The notes under the pieces are model-generated. The model was not told the origin of the DNA, did no database searches, and saw only the letters and a list, made by a program, of their open reading frames with translations. Position numbers and translations under genes: made by a program. Source: Urechis unicinctus (lineage: Eukaryota; Annelida; Polychaeta; Xenopneusta; Urechidae). Taken from it: a DNA stretch of 64,000 nucleotides. This document shows positions 1 to 13,800 of this stretch, one piece after another. Location of the stretch: positions 27,637,397 to 27,701,396 of the forward strand of contig CM067349.1 in NCBI GenBank assembly GCA_034190875.2, given 5' to 3'. Every line of letters begins with the position of its first letter. The first letter of the stretch is position 1.

Positions 1-1155
1 AGGGGGTAAAAGTTACAATAGCACACCTAAAGTACCCAAATTAGCATATAAGCGTCGAAAGGAGGAGCCTATATACGCACAGGTGTGCAATAAGGTCTTG
101 CGACATAAACCCTAAGTCTAAGGTGATTTGAAATTAAATGTAATTGTTTGGAGCAGCGTGTTATAATCTAACTAAAGTACATAGAGATACCAAACAGATG
201 GAGGCAAATGTATGTTAAATAATATCAAAGCTCATTTTTCTCAAATACGAAGTTGTGACACACTCAGTTTGTCCTGTCTGCAACTCAGTGGATTGAACAG
301 CGATTGATGGACCTATTTGGTCCACTATGTCGTCTTAAATCTCGCTGCGGATGTTTCCTACATCCCTATATGACTATCGTCAATGATTCCAGCTGAACAA
401 GAATAGCCACTTTGACATGAGCTTGAGGTATCAACTGAAGCCCGTGTTTATATTGATCAGTGGCAACGCCCCAAAACATCGTGTGATGCATGGGTAGAAA
501 ACAGTTACTGCGAATTTTACAAGGTTCCTAGTGTAGTGTAGCCCATCATGCTTCTGCGACACAGGGCCGATAAAGGCTCATCACTATATTACTACATAAC
601 GGCTGTGATTGACAATTATTAAAGACTTTATTCACGCTGCATAAAATATCGTTTGGTGTACAGAATAGGGCAAGACATTTTGTCATTGAGTGTCTTATTA
701 AATGGGTCGATATCATCCGTTATAATAGCAGAATTGAGGAGCACACTTCGCATCAAATGCGACCAAATTCTTGATATTGCGTTGTTGCTACGGCAAATCA
801 TTACAGAAGCGGGCTTTGGATGAAAACTGAGAACACGTAGGTCAGGTATTTTTTATTCACTGTTCGTGATATATTGATAACAGGAAGTCGTTCACGACTG
901 CGTTAATGGGTGTAGGATGGTCGAAATGCTTTCCATTTCCTCCTTTCGATCAGCACACAACGAAACGGAAGCTGACATAAGCTGATGTGGCACACGACCG
1001 CAGCTTAAGGAAAGGGTGCGCTTTATACAAGATATTTTTCTGCAGTTGTTATTGCATCTCATGTTTTTCACCACAAGCAAATTCAATTATGATTGACATC
1101 TATGTACGTTAAATGAGTACGATTAAAACGATCAATTTGTTCGGCGTTTTTACCG
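1..1155. other. Unique AT-rich DNA, nothing recognised
   Basis: I see no coding frame with recognisable motifs, no RNA gene and no clear repeat here. Frames on both strands are short and interrupted, as expected by chance in AT-rich DNA. Confidence 0.6.
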
Positions 1156-1608
1156 TTGGATAATCACTGTACAGGGGCTCTGGTCTTATTCGTCGATCAA
1201 ATCTCTCAGCTTAACATCCGACCCGATCCTGTGCTGGTGATGCCTAAAAAGTACTTTCCATACCAACTCGATATTGATTTGCGCAACCACACTGTGTCTA
1301 CGGCACGATCAATATTTTATCCAAAAAAGCCGCTAATTACCACGGGGCCCGATATGTTACAATTCTTCTGTGCATTTTCATTAATTGGTGATGGTCTAAT
1401 CCAGCGAGCCCAGGTGTGCCATAGTGTTGACACTGCGTTAATGATAAACAGTATTGAAAGCTTTACAAGAAGTTTGACATTCTATTGGACTGATTATTGC
1501 CGAGCTTCGATGATATTACAAGATAAGTCTTCATCCAGAAGCATAACGTATTTACGAATCATACCTTTTGGTTTGTTACAGCTTGAACCATTACATGCAC
1601 ATATGTGA
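1156..1608 (+). CDS. Unrecognised 150-codon open frame, possibly chance
   Basis: This is among the longest non-microsatellite open frames in the window, and I do not recognise the product. It opens with MDNHCTGALV, has no signal peptide, no convincing membrane segment and no known motif. A frame of this length is only borderline unusual for 64 kb of AT-rich DNA read in six frames, so chance is a fair explanation. It could instead be part of a decayed mobile element. No promoter, splice or polyadenylation context distinguishes it. Confidence 0.12.
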   Translation: MDNHCTGALVLFVDQISQLNIRPDPVLVMPKKYFPYQLDIDLRNHTVSTARSIFYPKKPLITTGPDMLQFFCAFSLIGDGLIQRAQVCHSVDTALMINSIESFTRSLTFYWTDYCRASMILQDKSSSRSITYLRIIPFGLLQLEPLHAHM

Positions 1609-2384
1609 CGCACACCAATTGATTTCGTGGCAACAAAAAAATGCTTGAGAGTTAACCTCATACCTTCACACATTTTAGGACATACCCATCTGATGCCTTT
1701 TATATGCATTTTGAAAACAAAGGCAATCACACGAAGGTTATGAAAACATTCGGCAGAAATTATTAATTATTTGCTGTGCGAACTGCGAGCTAAGCATGGT
1801 GGTTTTGCCTCATAATATTATGCATAAGCTGATTTATTCAATAATACGCTTTCATTGTCACTAACCTACACAATTCCACCGAAGGAAGACGCTGTTGAAT
1901 TGACAGCTGACGCATCGCCACAAACAACCTTAAACCGCCTACCGTATTCTTGGAATGCACAGAAAAAAAATCATTTCATTTAGAACAATAGAGTGTTAAT
2001 CTGCTTGTCGTTAAATAGCCATATACACAGTGCCTTGGGTGTTAATACAAATACTTCGCTTGGTGAATAATATCCAATGTAAACCTGGGTTGACAACAAT
2101 AGAGCGGTCTTGATGTCAAGAGCAAATTAACTTGTTTGTCTTCCCAATTAGCTGCATGAGCCTTGGTCCATAAATACAATGAAACAATATTCTGTAAACA
2201 AACATGATATATATTAACGCGGTACTAATCATATTTATGCTTCGGTGATAATTGGCACCTAATCGGTTTAGTGGAATCCAACGGAGCGGTTCCTTTGTTC
2301 CATAGACACCAACCATAAGGTACGAATAAATATAGACACGTTGGTATAGAAGCTGCTTATCATTAGCGGAACTATCCTGATCGT

Positions 2385-2457
2385 GTCGGCGAGCGCGATT
2401 TGAACACCCTACCTTTTGGTCTAGAGTCGAGCCCGCTTACCATTGTACCATCATTAT
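2385..2457 (-). tRNA. tRNA-Trp-like relic (pseudo-tRNA or SINE head), anticodon position reads CTA
   Basis: Read on the minus strand, this 73-base stretch aligns along most of its length with eukaryotic tRNA-Trp. The A-box region is TGGTACAATGGTAAGCGG, against TGGCGCAACGGTAGCGCG as I recall it for tRNA-Trp. The anticodon loop region is GACTCTAGACC (usually GACTCCAGATC), and the T arm contains GTGTTCAAATC, the usual Trp B box. The position of the CCA anticodon reads CTA. The acceptor strands (ATAATGA and TCGCCGA) do not pair, and the D and anticodon stems carry several mismatches. It is therefore probably a tRNA pseudogene or the head of an old tRNA-derived SINE, not a working tRNA. No Pol III T-run follows directly on the minus strand. 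Confidence 0.6.
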
Positions 2458-5400
2458 AATCGATGCGGTAGTTGTTCAGCGTGTGAATGAATACACATAG
2501 ACAGGGGTCATAGATCTGCTAAAACTTGCATATATTGCTGACATGAACAGCAAGGCCACATTGCCGACGATGGTACAGAAGTCGATAACAACGACGACCA
2601 TATATGTCAAGCTAAATAATGACTACCCTGACTATTTACAGAGATTCACTTAGGATAACCATACAGCGATGTATATGTCGCAGTAGATCGTAGTGTGCAT
2701 GGGTCCGATGCATGAAATAGTCCAGCGGCTGCAGCCAGACATAAAAATGAATAATGTACAAATTGTAAGCGATATTTATATCGCCATGCGCTGTTGTAAG
2801 TGGGGAAATTGTCATCAGCCCAGTCATTGTTAAAGCCGGTTTTCTGTTATGAACTTGTTGAACAATTCCCAATCGAGAGAATTGGAAAACCTCATCGATG
2901 TTAGAAAATGTAAATTGCACGTTGGAATTTACGGTTGGATTAGCCAGTACAGCATTACCGGCTTGGGCATATATCAACAATGTTATTTTGTACGTATGTT
3001 TGCTCAGTGTTTACAGAAAAAAAGCGAGCATTTCCACACATGCACACAAGACACATAGATTTGCACAAGACTGCTTAACTTACTTGTCAGAGGCACTTGG
3101 TTAAAACTGCCGAACCACCAATAGGATGATTTTGATACGTCCCCTATTCAGACGATCTTACCGCGCCATCACAAATAACGATATGAATCGCGCTGCAAAT
3201 AATTGTACTGATATGCGGTTATTAAACACATGCTATCTTCACAACAAATAACAGAGGCTTGAAATGAGACAACGAATAAAACTGGAAATTGTTGCATCGG
3301 TTTCTTTAAGGGTTGTGCTAAACAATGGTACATTTTCATCATCCAGGCTTATCAATTCGAAAACAAGGGTCATATTTGTTTTGTATTGAAGTGAACGCAG
3401 CAAAACGTTATATTAGTTAAACACAGTTGATTGTGTTAGTTATGTGTCATTGCATCCAGTGTTATTGGACGAGCGCTGGTGATTACTCGAGCAGAGTTGT
3501 TCACGCCTAACTCATTGCTGAGCCAGGAACACCTTGCCTAGGACTGATGCTAAAACTTGCTCCTACATATAGTACAAACCCCGCAATACAACTGTCTCAT
3601 ACTTTCTACCATTTGCTCCTTCTAGGTTTGCAACACCAAGATGCATTAGAGAGGTTTTAGCGGCAACATCATGCATGAGAAAAGTGTAATATTTAAATAG
3701 AGATCAGCTCATTAAACGTAGGGAACTTCGAGTTAATACTTCCTGAGTTGTAAAGATTCATGTTAAGCTTCAATTATCACCATAGATGAATGCACGTACC
3801 GTGTTTGGCGCCTTACTACCAAGTTAAATTGCATTGCCCTCGCGATTTATGTATTGTGTTTTCTCGCATTTGAAGTCAGAACTGATGAGATAAGTCTAGG
3901 ATTTAACTATTTATGCATTCCTCTCAGAGTCAATGCGTTTGGGCGAGTGGGAATCTGCTTGTATTATCTACAGAATCATGTGGTAAGGGAGCAATGTTGC
4001 ATTCACGGGAGCAGTATTGCATTTTTGCCCAATATCCGCTCGAAAGCATTGATTTGAATAAAGCTGTGTTACAATGTTTCCCAGTTTACTTGACTAATCA
4101 ATACAAACAGTTATGCGACATCAGAAAGTATCGTTTGTTGAGTTCTATGTTTACAAGCCGAAGTGACAACCTGTTTGAACCCCGAATATTGTTCAATATT
4201 CAGTTCTATCGAGGCATACTCCCATCATTTAAGAGACTTATTTGGACATTAACAAAGACGGTCATTATGGTATAAGTCAACAGCTATGATTTGATGCAGG
4301 TTGCTACCGTTCAGTTAAGGGGTGTTACACTTTCACCAGTAAATAAGCATACAAAATGAATACGAACAAGCTTGATATCGTTAAAACGCAGGCACATACA
4401 GGTCGCACAATATAATTGGCATTATCTAATTTGTTACTCAATGATTTTCGCAAACAAATAATTCATCAACACGCCGCTTCAACCAATAAATCTCGAAACA
4501 TCCTCGATTAAAATAAGAAAGACGAACAATCGTTGTTTAAGTTGGCATAGATTGCGAATATATTGCGTACATTTTGACGATTCTGCAGAAATAGGTTGGG
4601 CACTAACCAATCACTCAACGAATAATATTCTTAACGGCAAACCGCTATGCTAGGCAAGAAATACATCATATATTTGGGATCATAGACATTTCTATAATGT
4701 GTTAGTCTTATTATTGGTTTCCACGTCCATTTATACTGTAGGCTCCGGAGCGTGCGGCAGCATTTTTAGCGAGGATGTTTCCATAGGCACTGACTGCATT
4801 TTGTTCAGTTCTTTCCTCAGTTATGTTTTGTTAATCATGACCTTATACGCTCTTCGTCATTGCACTGTGATGAAGATGACAACTTAATTATGTCGAATGG
4901 AACAAGTATGTCTATATCGCATCCTAGTTAACGACATTGATCGAACAGACTATGACGTCGACGCGTTTTCATGTTGCACATGAATAGCAAGCTGAGCTAG
5001 ATGTTAGTTGCCTTAAGGGTTTGTGATCAGTCGACAACATGACGGCATGCTTTCATTGAACAGGGAGCAGCTGATTGAATAATTGCTAGATTTTGCTGCT
5101 TAACAAGATGTATGATAACTGCTGATTTATCAGGAGTCATGTTTCGAGCCCATTGGAGTGGACATATATGCGCTTGACATTGACGTTTACTATCGCTATC
5201 ACTTCTACTTTCAGGATGAGGCTAAGATTTAATCAAACTATAGAGCAGAGATAAATCACTCTGATATAGCTCAATACAGCTCCCGACGGTATCTAGTAAA
5301 ATATTGCTCATTGGTTCTTACCTTTTATCCTGTCTAACGGCTGCTTAACGTGAGACAAAAGTATTATTTTACGCTAAAGGACATCAGCTATGTGTTTGCG

Positions 5401-7799
5401 TCTCTGCTATATGCTTCATACATTTCTAATCCTTTCGTTACCACGCCACAAATAAATCAGAAGAGGATCCCAAAAACCTAGCCAATTCTCTTTGTCCTGT
5501 TTATTTTACTTCATTATATCAAGTTGCTTACCCACTATGCAGACAGTCATCCGGTTTGCGCATTTCTGATATGTTTACGATATAGAACCTGACAGATTAT
5601 AATCAAATGAATGTCACTGTCCAAAACTAGATAGGAGGTTAATATAAAGGTTAAGTGTGCGATTATGCTACCCATTAATATAAAGAAGTATAATAGAATG
5701 GCTTACAAACACATAACTATGGCGTGGTCTACGTTTGTGCAGATACTGATCCATGATATCTGAGTATCAAAGCACAAGCGGATACTCAAATGATTTCTTC
5801 AGTTTAATGCAACGCATCTCTAAACATCGCAAATTATGTGTTGTAATACCATTTTCGGCTAATTCGGGCCCCAAACATCCCAGGAGCAGAATTATTGCAT
5901 TTCCAGTTGACATAAGATGGCCTCGATTAAACCATAGCAATCGATGCAATGACATCCTTGCGTTGATGCGTTGTCATTGCAGCTAGATTACGATGCAAAG
6001 ACACGCAGAAGAACCATCTCTTAACGCTTGTTACAGTTCCTCCATTACTGCTGATGGAAAGTCCAATCAATTCTAGACACGTATTTTTAAAACTAACTGT
6101 TAGTTGAACTCAGTTTAAAAATCAATAATAAGTGTTCCTTATATTCATCTTCAGAGTACAAGAACCATTCTCAAAATATAATATTTCAATCCCTGGTTAT
6201 CATAATACAATGGTTTAGAGTTGTCATGAGCGGAATATAGATAATGTAAAACGATGAGCAATACAGAATCTGGTTGAACTCGTCGGTTGGAAACAGTCAT
6301 AGTGTTTTTCAGGTCGCGTAATGTTAATCACTTAAAGAGTAATATCAGGCCACTGCGAATTGTAGTGTTCTAGGCAGCGGAGCATTGGAGGTTCCGTAAA
6401 CATGATATGTTATGTACAGACGATTTCCGTGTCCTCTAGGTTAGTTGTGGATTAGGGTCAGTGTTGTTGTGGCACCACTTGTCGCGTTTAATTAGTTCCT
6501 CGCTCAGCTCCCAGCGCCTGGCAATCCCTGGGTAAATATGGCCTGACCTGTCTAGCTCCGTTGTGAGCCCCGTGATAGCAGAGGTAGAAAAAGCTAAATG
6601 AACTACGTTGCAGGTTAATGAGCCCCGACCGTAACGTTAATGGGTGCAAATCGACTCAGGGTTTTCAGGGTTATATGCTAAGCAATAGCGTTATCGACAA
6701 TCTTTACGTCTTTTCAACGAACCAAATTGTCCACCGACTCTGCTCACAAATTCAGTATGAAATTACTGTCGTATATCTATTACCTATCATTGAAGACAGA
6801 TATGTACAACTTTCTATTCATGTTGGACTACAGTGAAAACGAGTTATAGTTTGATACATATGCCCAAGAAGCTCGATTTCTGTCGCCCATGGCATTGTAA
6901 TGCTTATATTTCATCTGAATGATGTTGTAAATGTGCTCTAACCACATAGAACATCGAAAAATATGACTATTATCCCCTATACTATTGTAAAACTCCTATG
7001 CTATATACAGCGATCAGGCGAATTGCGTCTACCCTTGCTAAGCAGGACAACTGTCTCGGCCGATTGTGTTTCTAACCTTTTGTGAACAGCAGGCTCATTT
7101 TGAATGTCAGACAGCTCTGCTAATCGACATCATAGGAGGTATTGATATTCATCAATAGCAAAGAGGCCTTTATGGAAACCATGTTAACTCATTAAACGCC
7201 GGATTCATTATATGGAATAAACTTATTAACCATTATTGTCTGTTGATAGTTTGAGCAAACTAAGTGCTTAATGTATAGTTAGTGGTAGCGAAATGCAAAA
7301 TATATAAATTATGCGCAAAAAGATCACAGATGAAGCGAATCAGTTCTAGGCATACAAACAATCTGTCGTGATGGCATTTCGACACTTATATTAGGTCTAC
7401 AGGATATGACATATTCCATGTAATTTTAAAGCCGCGTTATTGTTTCGTACGTTCGAACCTACAAGATGAGAGCTGTCAATGGCTAATCTTCTTGAATTAG
7501 ATGTCTTGGTCACAACAACAAGCGAGATTACATTTCAACGCCATAATGCAGTGCTGTTGTTCCTAGTCAAGGGCGTGGTGGGATACCGCGGCAATGGGTC
7601 TTAAACCCATGTCGTATGCCCACATGACCTATCGCTAAATGATTTGTTTCGGCAATGCAATCATAGTGAGTGCTATTATAACAACGAATCACCCTTAGCT
7701 TCACACTATGCCTCCACACCGCCGGATTAATCCGATTCGAAGGGAATGATGCAAATAGTATTGCTATCATATAATGCGCGCCATACGATGTCGTACATA
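2458..7799. other. Unique AT-rich DNA, nothing recognised
   Basis: More than 5 kb without a supportable gene. The largest open frame is about 120 codons (3913-4275, plus) and resembles no family I know. I see no microsatellite longer than a few units and no clear mobile-element motif. A short hairpin occurs near 7596-7612, where ATGGGT and ACCCAT flank a few bases. Confidence 0.55.
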
Positions 7800-7815
7800 T
7801 ATACCTATACATATA

Positions 7816-7874
<59 letters not shown>

Positions 7875-8300
7875 AAATATATATATATACACATATATAT
7901 ATGTACATAAAAATATACATACATATAAAATATATATATATAAATATATATATATAAACATATTTATATATATATATGTGTATATATATACATATATATA
8001 TATATATACATATATGTTACATATATTTATTCATATCTGCGTATATATATTTATTAATTCATATATATTTACATATATATATATATATAGATAAATATAT
8101 ATATACATTTATATATATATATATTACATATATATATATATATATGTACATATATATATATTTACAAATATATATATATTTATTCTATTCATATATTTAT
8201 ATATACATATATATATATATACATATATATCCATATATATAAACATTTATATATGAATATTAATATGTATACATACATATTTATACATATATGCATACAT
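7800..8300. repeat. Long AT microsatellite with TATG and TATAAA interruptions
   Basis: A pure (AT)n core of roughly 50 bases begins near 7819. It passes into about 430 bases of TATA-rich sequence broken by ACATA, GTATA and AAATA variants. All open frames across it (runs of Tyr-Ile on either strand) are translations of the repeat and are not genes. The gradual loss of purity towards 8300 suggests an old array with a younger, purer left end. Confidence 0.95.
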
Positions 8301-8891
8301 AACAGTTTAGAAATGTGGCGGTGGCGATTAGAATCATTAACTTACGGTTGTCTGCTCTCGATTCAGCAGTCAACGCCAATTATTCCACACGTGTACCAAA
8401 TCGCCGCAATGCGTGTAGTATGAGCTGTACTTCATTTCCAAAAGAGCAATTTACAGCCGGGCATTGATTGACAATAGTCACACACAAACCCACATACGCA
8501 CACTAACACACACACACTGGTATATTTTTATTCGTGCTGATATCACGTGTTCCTAGGTGTGATGTACCATATATTAGGTCTTTATTCAATTGCTGTTATA
8601 TTATAGTGAAATTCTATATATCGCAGTGCATGTATAAAATGAAGGATAGGAATACTCTGTAGCAGTTGCGCCGGTAATCATTATACTGTTGATAGACGTT
8701 TGGATAATAAACGTCATAAGTAACCTTTGTAATCTGGAATTGTTATAATTTTTGTTCATTACATTCAAGAGGTGTTTACTTCCTCAGAACAGCCATTCAC
8801 ATCTAGTGGGGCGTGCACTTATCACCTACAGCAATGCATTGTTATCGACGAACGATACTGTGAGAAAATTCTCAATATCCCGTCTTATGGC

Positions 8892-8945
8892 AGTAACCCG
8901 TCCAGGGCCAATAACCCGACCAGGGCAAATAACCCGTCCAAGCGC
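8892..8945. repeat. Three-unit imperfect tandem repeat, period about 18
   Basis: The phrase AACCCGTCCAGGG(C) recurs three times, as AGTAACCCGTCCAGGGCC, ATAACCCGACCAGGGCAA and ATAACCCGTCCAAGCGC. The units are more GC-rich than the surrounding DNA. This is a small local duplication with no evident function. Confidence 0.75.
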
Positions 8946-10724
8946 ATTGATACGGTTGGTCGTTACATCTGCGTTGTTATTTTCAGCTGTGATAATGTTC
9001 TTGAATGAGGGTTCTCTTCAGCACCTTACTGATCGATAATCGATTCACTCGAGCAACCGCCTCGCCTTAACGCCTCTCTCACCCGTTTATAGCAAAATAT
9101 CAGCCGGCTGATGAAACATATGTGATATTGTGAGGGCGGCGGCAATCCACCACGGAGCAAAGCGCGAGCACGCGGGACCTGATGAACGGCTAACTATCCG
9201 TTTCTACAAGAAGTATTTGTTTAGTAACACTTTTTCGATACATATTCAAGTGTAAAACTTGGCTACTTTTTTAACATACCGTATGAAATAGTCCAATAGA
9301 CAATATGCATCACTTGGAGGTTTAACGCTAGTTTTTATTAGCATAGTGGTGATATGGCCTGCGTTATTCAAGCAACAAAACAAATTCATCAAAGATTATT
9401 TGCAAGATTTATTCGTTGTGTGGACGGGGAAAGGCGACAATTATAACATTCACACTAATGAATCGGAGATCGTGGTTACTACATTAGTCAACGATGTCTT
9501 GTCGGCGTCATACTATTGTTTCACCTGAGTCAACAATGAATCCACACTTGAATCTACAAACACACTTGGGAAATAGCAACAGTCATGGCAGTTTTTATAC
9601 TCGCCAATTCATCTTCTAGAATTGTACGTGATATCAAATTTATTGTTGTGCCCTGCGAGGAGTGCCATTTCATGTCAAGTGCTATGTCATGCTGTTGAGT
9701 TCAAATCATAATTAATAAAACGAAATAACATATGTTAATGGTACATAAAATGTCGTATCTGCTCTGTTATCGTAGATTTCTTACATTCATCATCTTATAT
9801 CCCTCATGATTATGCTGAACCTGCGTATATGCAGTGTTAATGTGCAGCGAGATGGGTAATAATATGGTCTAAGTAGTTATCGCGTGACTTTACAATCACA
9901 TAAGACCGGCCAAGCACACAAACTGACGTTATAGAACATCTTCCATGATGAAGCAGCTTGATAATTGTTGCTTTCAGCAGCAAAGTGACGGTGTTAGTGG
10001 TAGTTTTGCATTTGCAGCGTCCCTAGAGCGCCTTGTGAATGGAAAATGAAATAATCATTCGTGATTTAATTTGAAAACAACCACCACTTCTGCTACTTAG
10101 CCTGGCAAGCTGTGTAACATGTACATAAAGTAAACTTGTATGAGCATATAGTTAAAGCTAACCTCAGGAGCCTGGAATACTGTTCGGACGGGACAATATA
10201 TCGTAGCTGTCGACCCAGGTTGTAGATGGTGTAGACGCCTGGTCATCGTCGTTTTTTATGGCCGATGAAAAGCAAACTGATGAGGGTTGGTAGGGTAATC
10301 AATGTATGTTGGCTTTTGTTGCATCTTGCTGCATCATACTTTGAACACCAACTGCAGACACTTTAGATCTCTTCAAATTTCATCGCCTTCCTTACCAGTA
10401 ACAGTATACTCAAGCAGTCTGAGATATTCACATTTCTTTTATGATGTTGTGTTGCTCCAGCTGATCTATGGCTGGCTGGAGATAAAGAGAGGCGTGTACA
10501 TCGGAAGAGCTCAAGCTTCGAAATAACACTTAATATAAAAGCCAAGTGGAGAATAATATTTCGAATCTGTGCAATCATGAGACAATGCTATTAGCTCTGA
10601 TTTTTGTATAAAATATCAATACTGTTATCTGTGGCGGCCTTATTACCTCCATTTGCAGGAAGCGTCGTTTATGAGAAGACTGTTTGTGTACATTTAGGGC
10701 GGATGCTGCTGTAAGGCGTTCCAT

Positions 10725-10880
10725 AATGGTCTTAATTATTCAGCGTAATGACATACTAGGTTATAATGCGAAGTACCTACAGATGTTTGGCACATGGCAC
10801 TAGAATCCAGCAAGTTTCTTTAATTGTCTTCATTATCAAGCGCAATGACATAGTAGATCTTAATGCATAAAAAGTACATG
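10725..10880. repeat. Diverged direct duplication of about 50 bases
   Basis: Two related segments occur at about 10728-10775 and 10824-10877. Both contain a core like AGCG(T/C)AATGACATA(C/G)TAG followed by TAATGC and then AAGTAC. The spacing is close to 97 bases. Similarity is clear by eye but imperfect, so the copy edges are approximate. Confidence 0.55.
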
Positions 10881-13800
10881 TTATTATGCGATGAAATGTG
10901 ACCATTCTTGCTTCAGGTATAGAATATGTGGAAGATTTTCTTTGCAAGCGAACAATCAGTATACATTATTTGTTTGCTGACTGTATAACTTCCATTAGCA
11001 GATACTATATTATTCACCATCTGAGTGATTTGTGACAAACATTTCTAAGATATGTTGGAGGAAGGGTTACCGAATAATTAATGCAGTAGTTCGGATCTTC
11101 ATCATATTCTTATTTCTGCCAACCGCTATTATCAATGAATTTATTGAATAACAAAATAGTGTGTACAAAATATAGTATTGCCATCATGTGATTAGAAGTG
11201 ACCATGAAATATACAGTGCGACACTAAATATGGCTCGATGAAAACGCAGGGTGTGCATATTCACGGCGGATTTGGCACGTACCAGGAACTCGGATTTGTA
11301 TCACTGACGTCTTTATTGAACTGACCTATCGATTGCATTCCATGTCCCCAAGACGTATGGAGTCAAAACTAACTTACATGGGCATTGTTTACGTAGTAAG
11401 AGAATGAACGGATTTTAAACAGAAGAATCTTCTCAATTTGACCGGTTCAAATCGGGCAAATGATTTAAAATGGTAACTACAGAAACCATACAGAAAGAGC
11501 CCAATTACCATATATGTGTCCACAGGTGTTAAATTTAATCTGGTTGTCCAAGTCTAAAAATATATCTAAGGATATTATTGAAGCATCTTAGGCTAGACTT
11601 ACTTAAGGTAAGTATACATGAACACCAAACAGTACATCTAAAGTTAATACCATTAAAATGGTTTATTTCCGAAGAATACTGACCGTTTCGCAACACACTC
11701 AATTTGTCTCGTCTAAAAATGAGCTCACGGAGCTTTTTATATCTCGGTTTAACTATCGCTCGAGAGATATCCCCGAATCCCTTTCTGAGAGTCACATTAC
11801 GGCCCTGCCCGAGCCGACACTGTCTCATTAATTTGATAGATACACTGGTCTTGATGAAAGTGCGGAAATGGCAGAAAATGGATAAAAAACAATGGCTGTC
11901 AAATCTATGAAGAAAGAAATGTTGTGGAAGGATATTCAATCAACGATTAGTTATTTTTGTCATTAACCGATTTCACCAAGCTATGTTCTCAATGTTGCAA
12001 ACATAAGCTCCATAGTCATCACTGTGAAAGCCATAATTGTGAAAAACATCCTTTTCAAATATACTAACAAGTGGTATAGCCTAATATATTTAGCTCATAT
12101 CATACTTGAAGAACCGTATACGGATTTGAAGCCGGTCATGAATATCAACACACCACTCAGCAATATTGATGCTTTCGCTATCATAAAAGATGGAAATCGA
12201 TCTTTGGTCTCAATATTGGTATCTGAATTATTATATGTGCACGTTGATTTACACAATGAACAACGTCATAACATAGAGGCAAGCGTTATATAACGTCGTC
12301 AACTAGCAAGAACTGTTATACTTCCAGCTAACAAGCACTGAAGTTTTTTTTCACTTATAGTAGTTATATATTGTGTGGTGTCATGTGGGGGAGTTTTCGG
12401 CCGTCGACCGCAACATAAACCGTTAGTATATCACAAATATAACCCAACATGTTGGGCATTCTCCGAGTGTTTAATGATGAGGACTGAAGACACCACAATG
12501 CAGAAGACAGCTGTCTATGCAGAGTTTATGGTTAATTATGGTTTACTAGCTATCAGTCACTATTACGCTCTTAACACAATGATCGATATGCTATCGTTTC
12601 TAACATTTTTCTGACCCTGGTGTCATGGCCTTCCAGTGCCCAATTTACATCCAGATCTCTGCTGTGCTCACAGCTTACTTTTCGCCGTTGAAACGTTATG
12701 GTGTTGCCTCTGTTAAATTTATGATAAGTTCAGCCTAGATTTTGTGCAGGTTATGTAACGAAATGGGCCTTTACCTGAATAACATGATGATGTCTTAGGC
12801 ACAGTGAATGCGCAAAGCAGATGTGCAAAATATACATGGTCCAGCGGATGATGAGTTAAGTGCTGTTAAGTGTATATTATACGTATTGTAAGGAACATCA
12901 TAGTAACTCAATAACAGTTACATGATGTTTGTTAACCAAAACGACGCGCAAAAGAACATAAATTATTACTTCTAGAAATATTAATATACCTGAAGCCTAA
13001 CATTGATTAATGTTCCTTTTGTTCATTGATGAGATCTGATTTCGTAGAAAACTTGAAGAGGGTCAATTTATGACATTTGTTATCCTTGGATGAGACACGT
13101 ACATTATTGTTTTGATTGATTGGGGATTGTATTCGCTTGGTGTGAATCGATTTCATCTGAATGCTTTCCAAAGTGAAATGCACAAAGCAACTGTAATGCA
13201 ATTAGCCACTTGCCCATGAATGACGCCAGAATAAAGGGCAAACACTCTGAGTAAGTGATTAGGGCTGAGGTTGGGGTAGTCGTGCGATGTCGTGGAGAAC
13301 TACTACATTCCGATATTATATCCCAGCAGTTAAATAACGTGTGCATGTAGGTCCTTGTATTGCATACGTTGGCAGCGAGTGTGAAACATTTCCGAATAAT
13401 GCATGCATCGTTAACTTTGTTTGGTACATTTTGGCCAAATGAACGTGTGACATTAACCGCTGAAGCCAAAATGAAATGGCACACCGTGTTTCATTCACCA
13501 AAACAAACATGCTGCTGAAATTCCTTCAGATGCATATAACCATCATTGAATGTCGAAGGCCGCTCAAGATTCCGATACGCATTCACTTCCGTATAAAATC
13601 ATTGGATATGCAACAGAAAATGTAACTACCACTTTTCTTAGTATTTAAGCGACTAGAATTGAAAAATATGAATCCTAGCGTATACTACTGCAGATATAAT
13701 ATTCATGACTTACAGGTTGGCAGAAAGTCAAAATAAATTCTTCGCAAGTTCATTATATACAGTGCGGTTTCACGTGGGTTCGGTTTCTCGAAAACGGGGA

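Noticed and set aside
7441-7530. Minus-strand GTAGGTTCGAACG resembling a tRNA T arm
   Set aside because: No matching A box or acceptor stem.
11379-11455. GGTTCAAATCG with an A-box-like TGGGCATTG upstream
   Set aside because: The spacing is too long for a tRNA without an intron, and no anticodon arm or acceptor stem can be formed.
11535-11939. 134-codon minus-strand frame as a gene
   Set aside because: No recognisable motif, composition like the surrounding chance frames, and a length within what is expected in six frames of AT-rich DNA.
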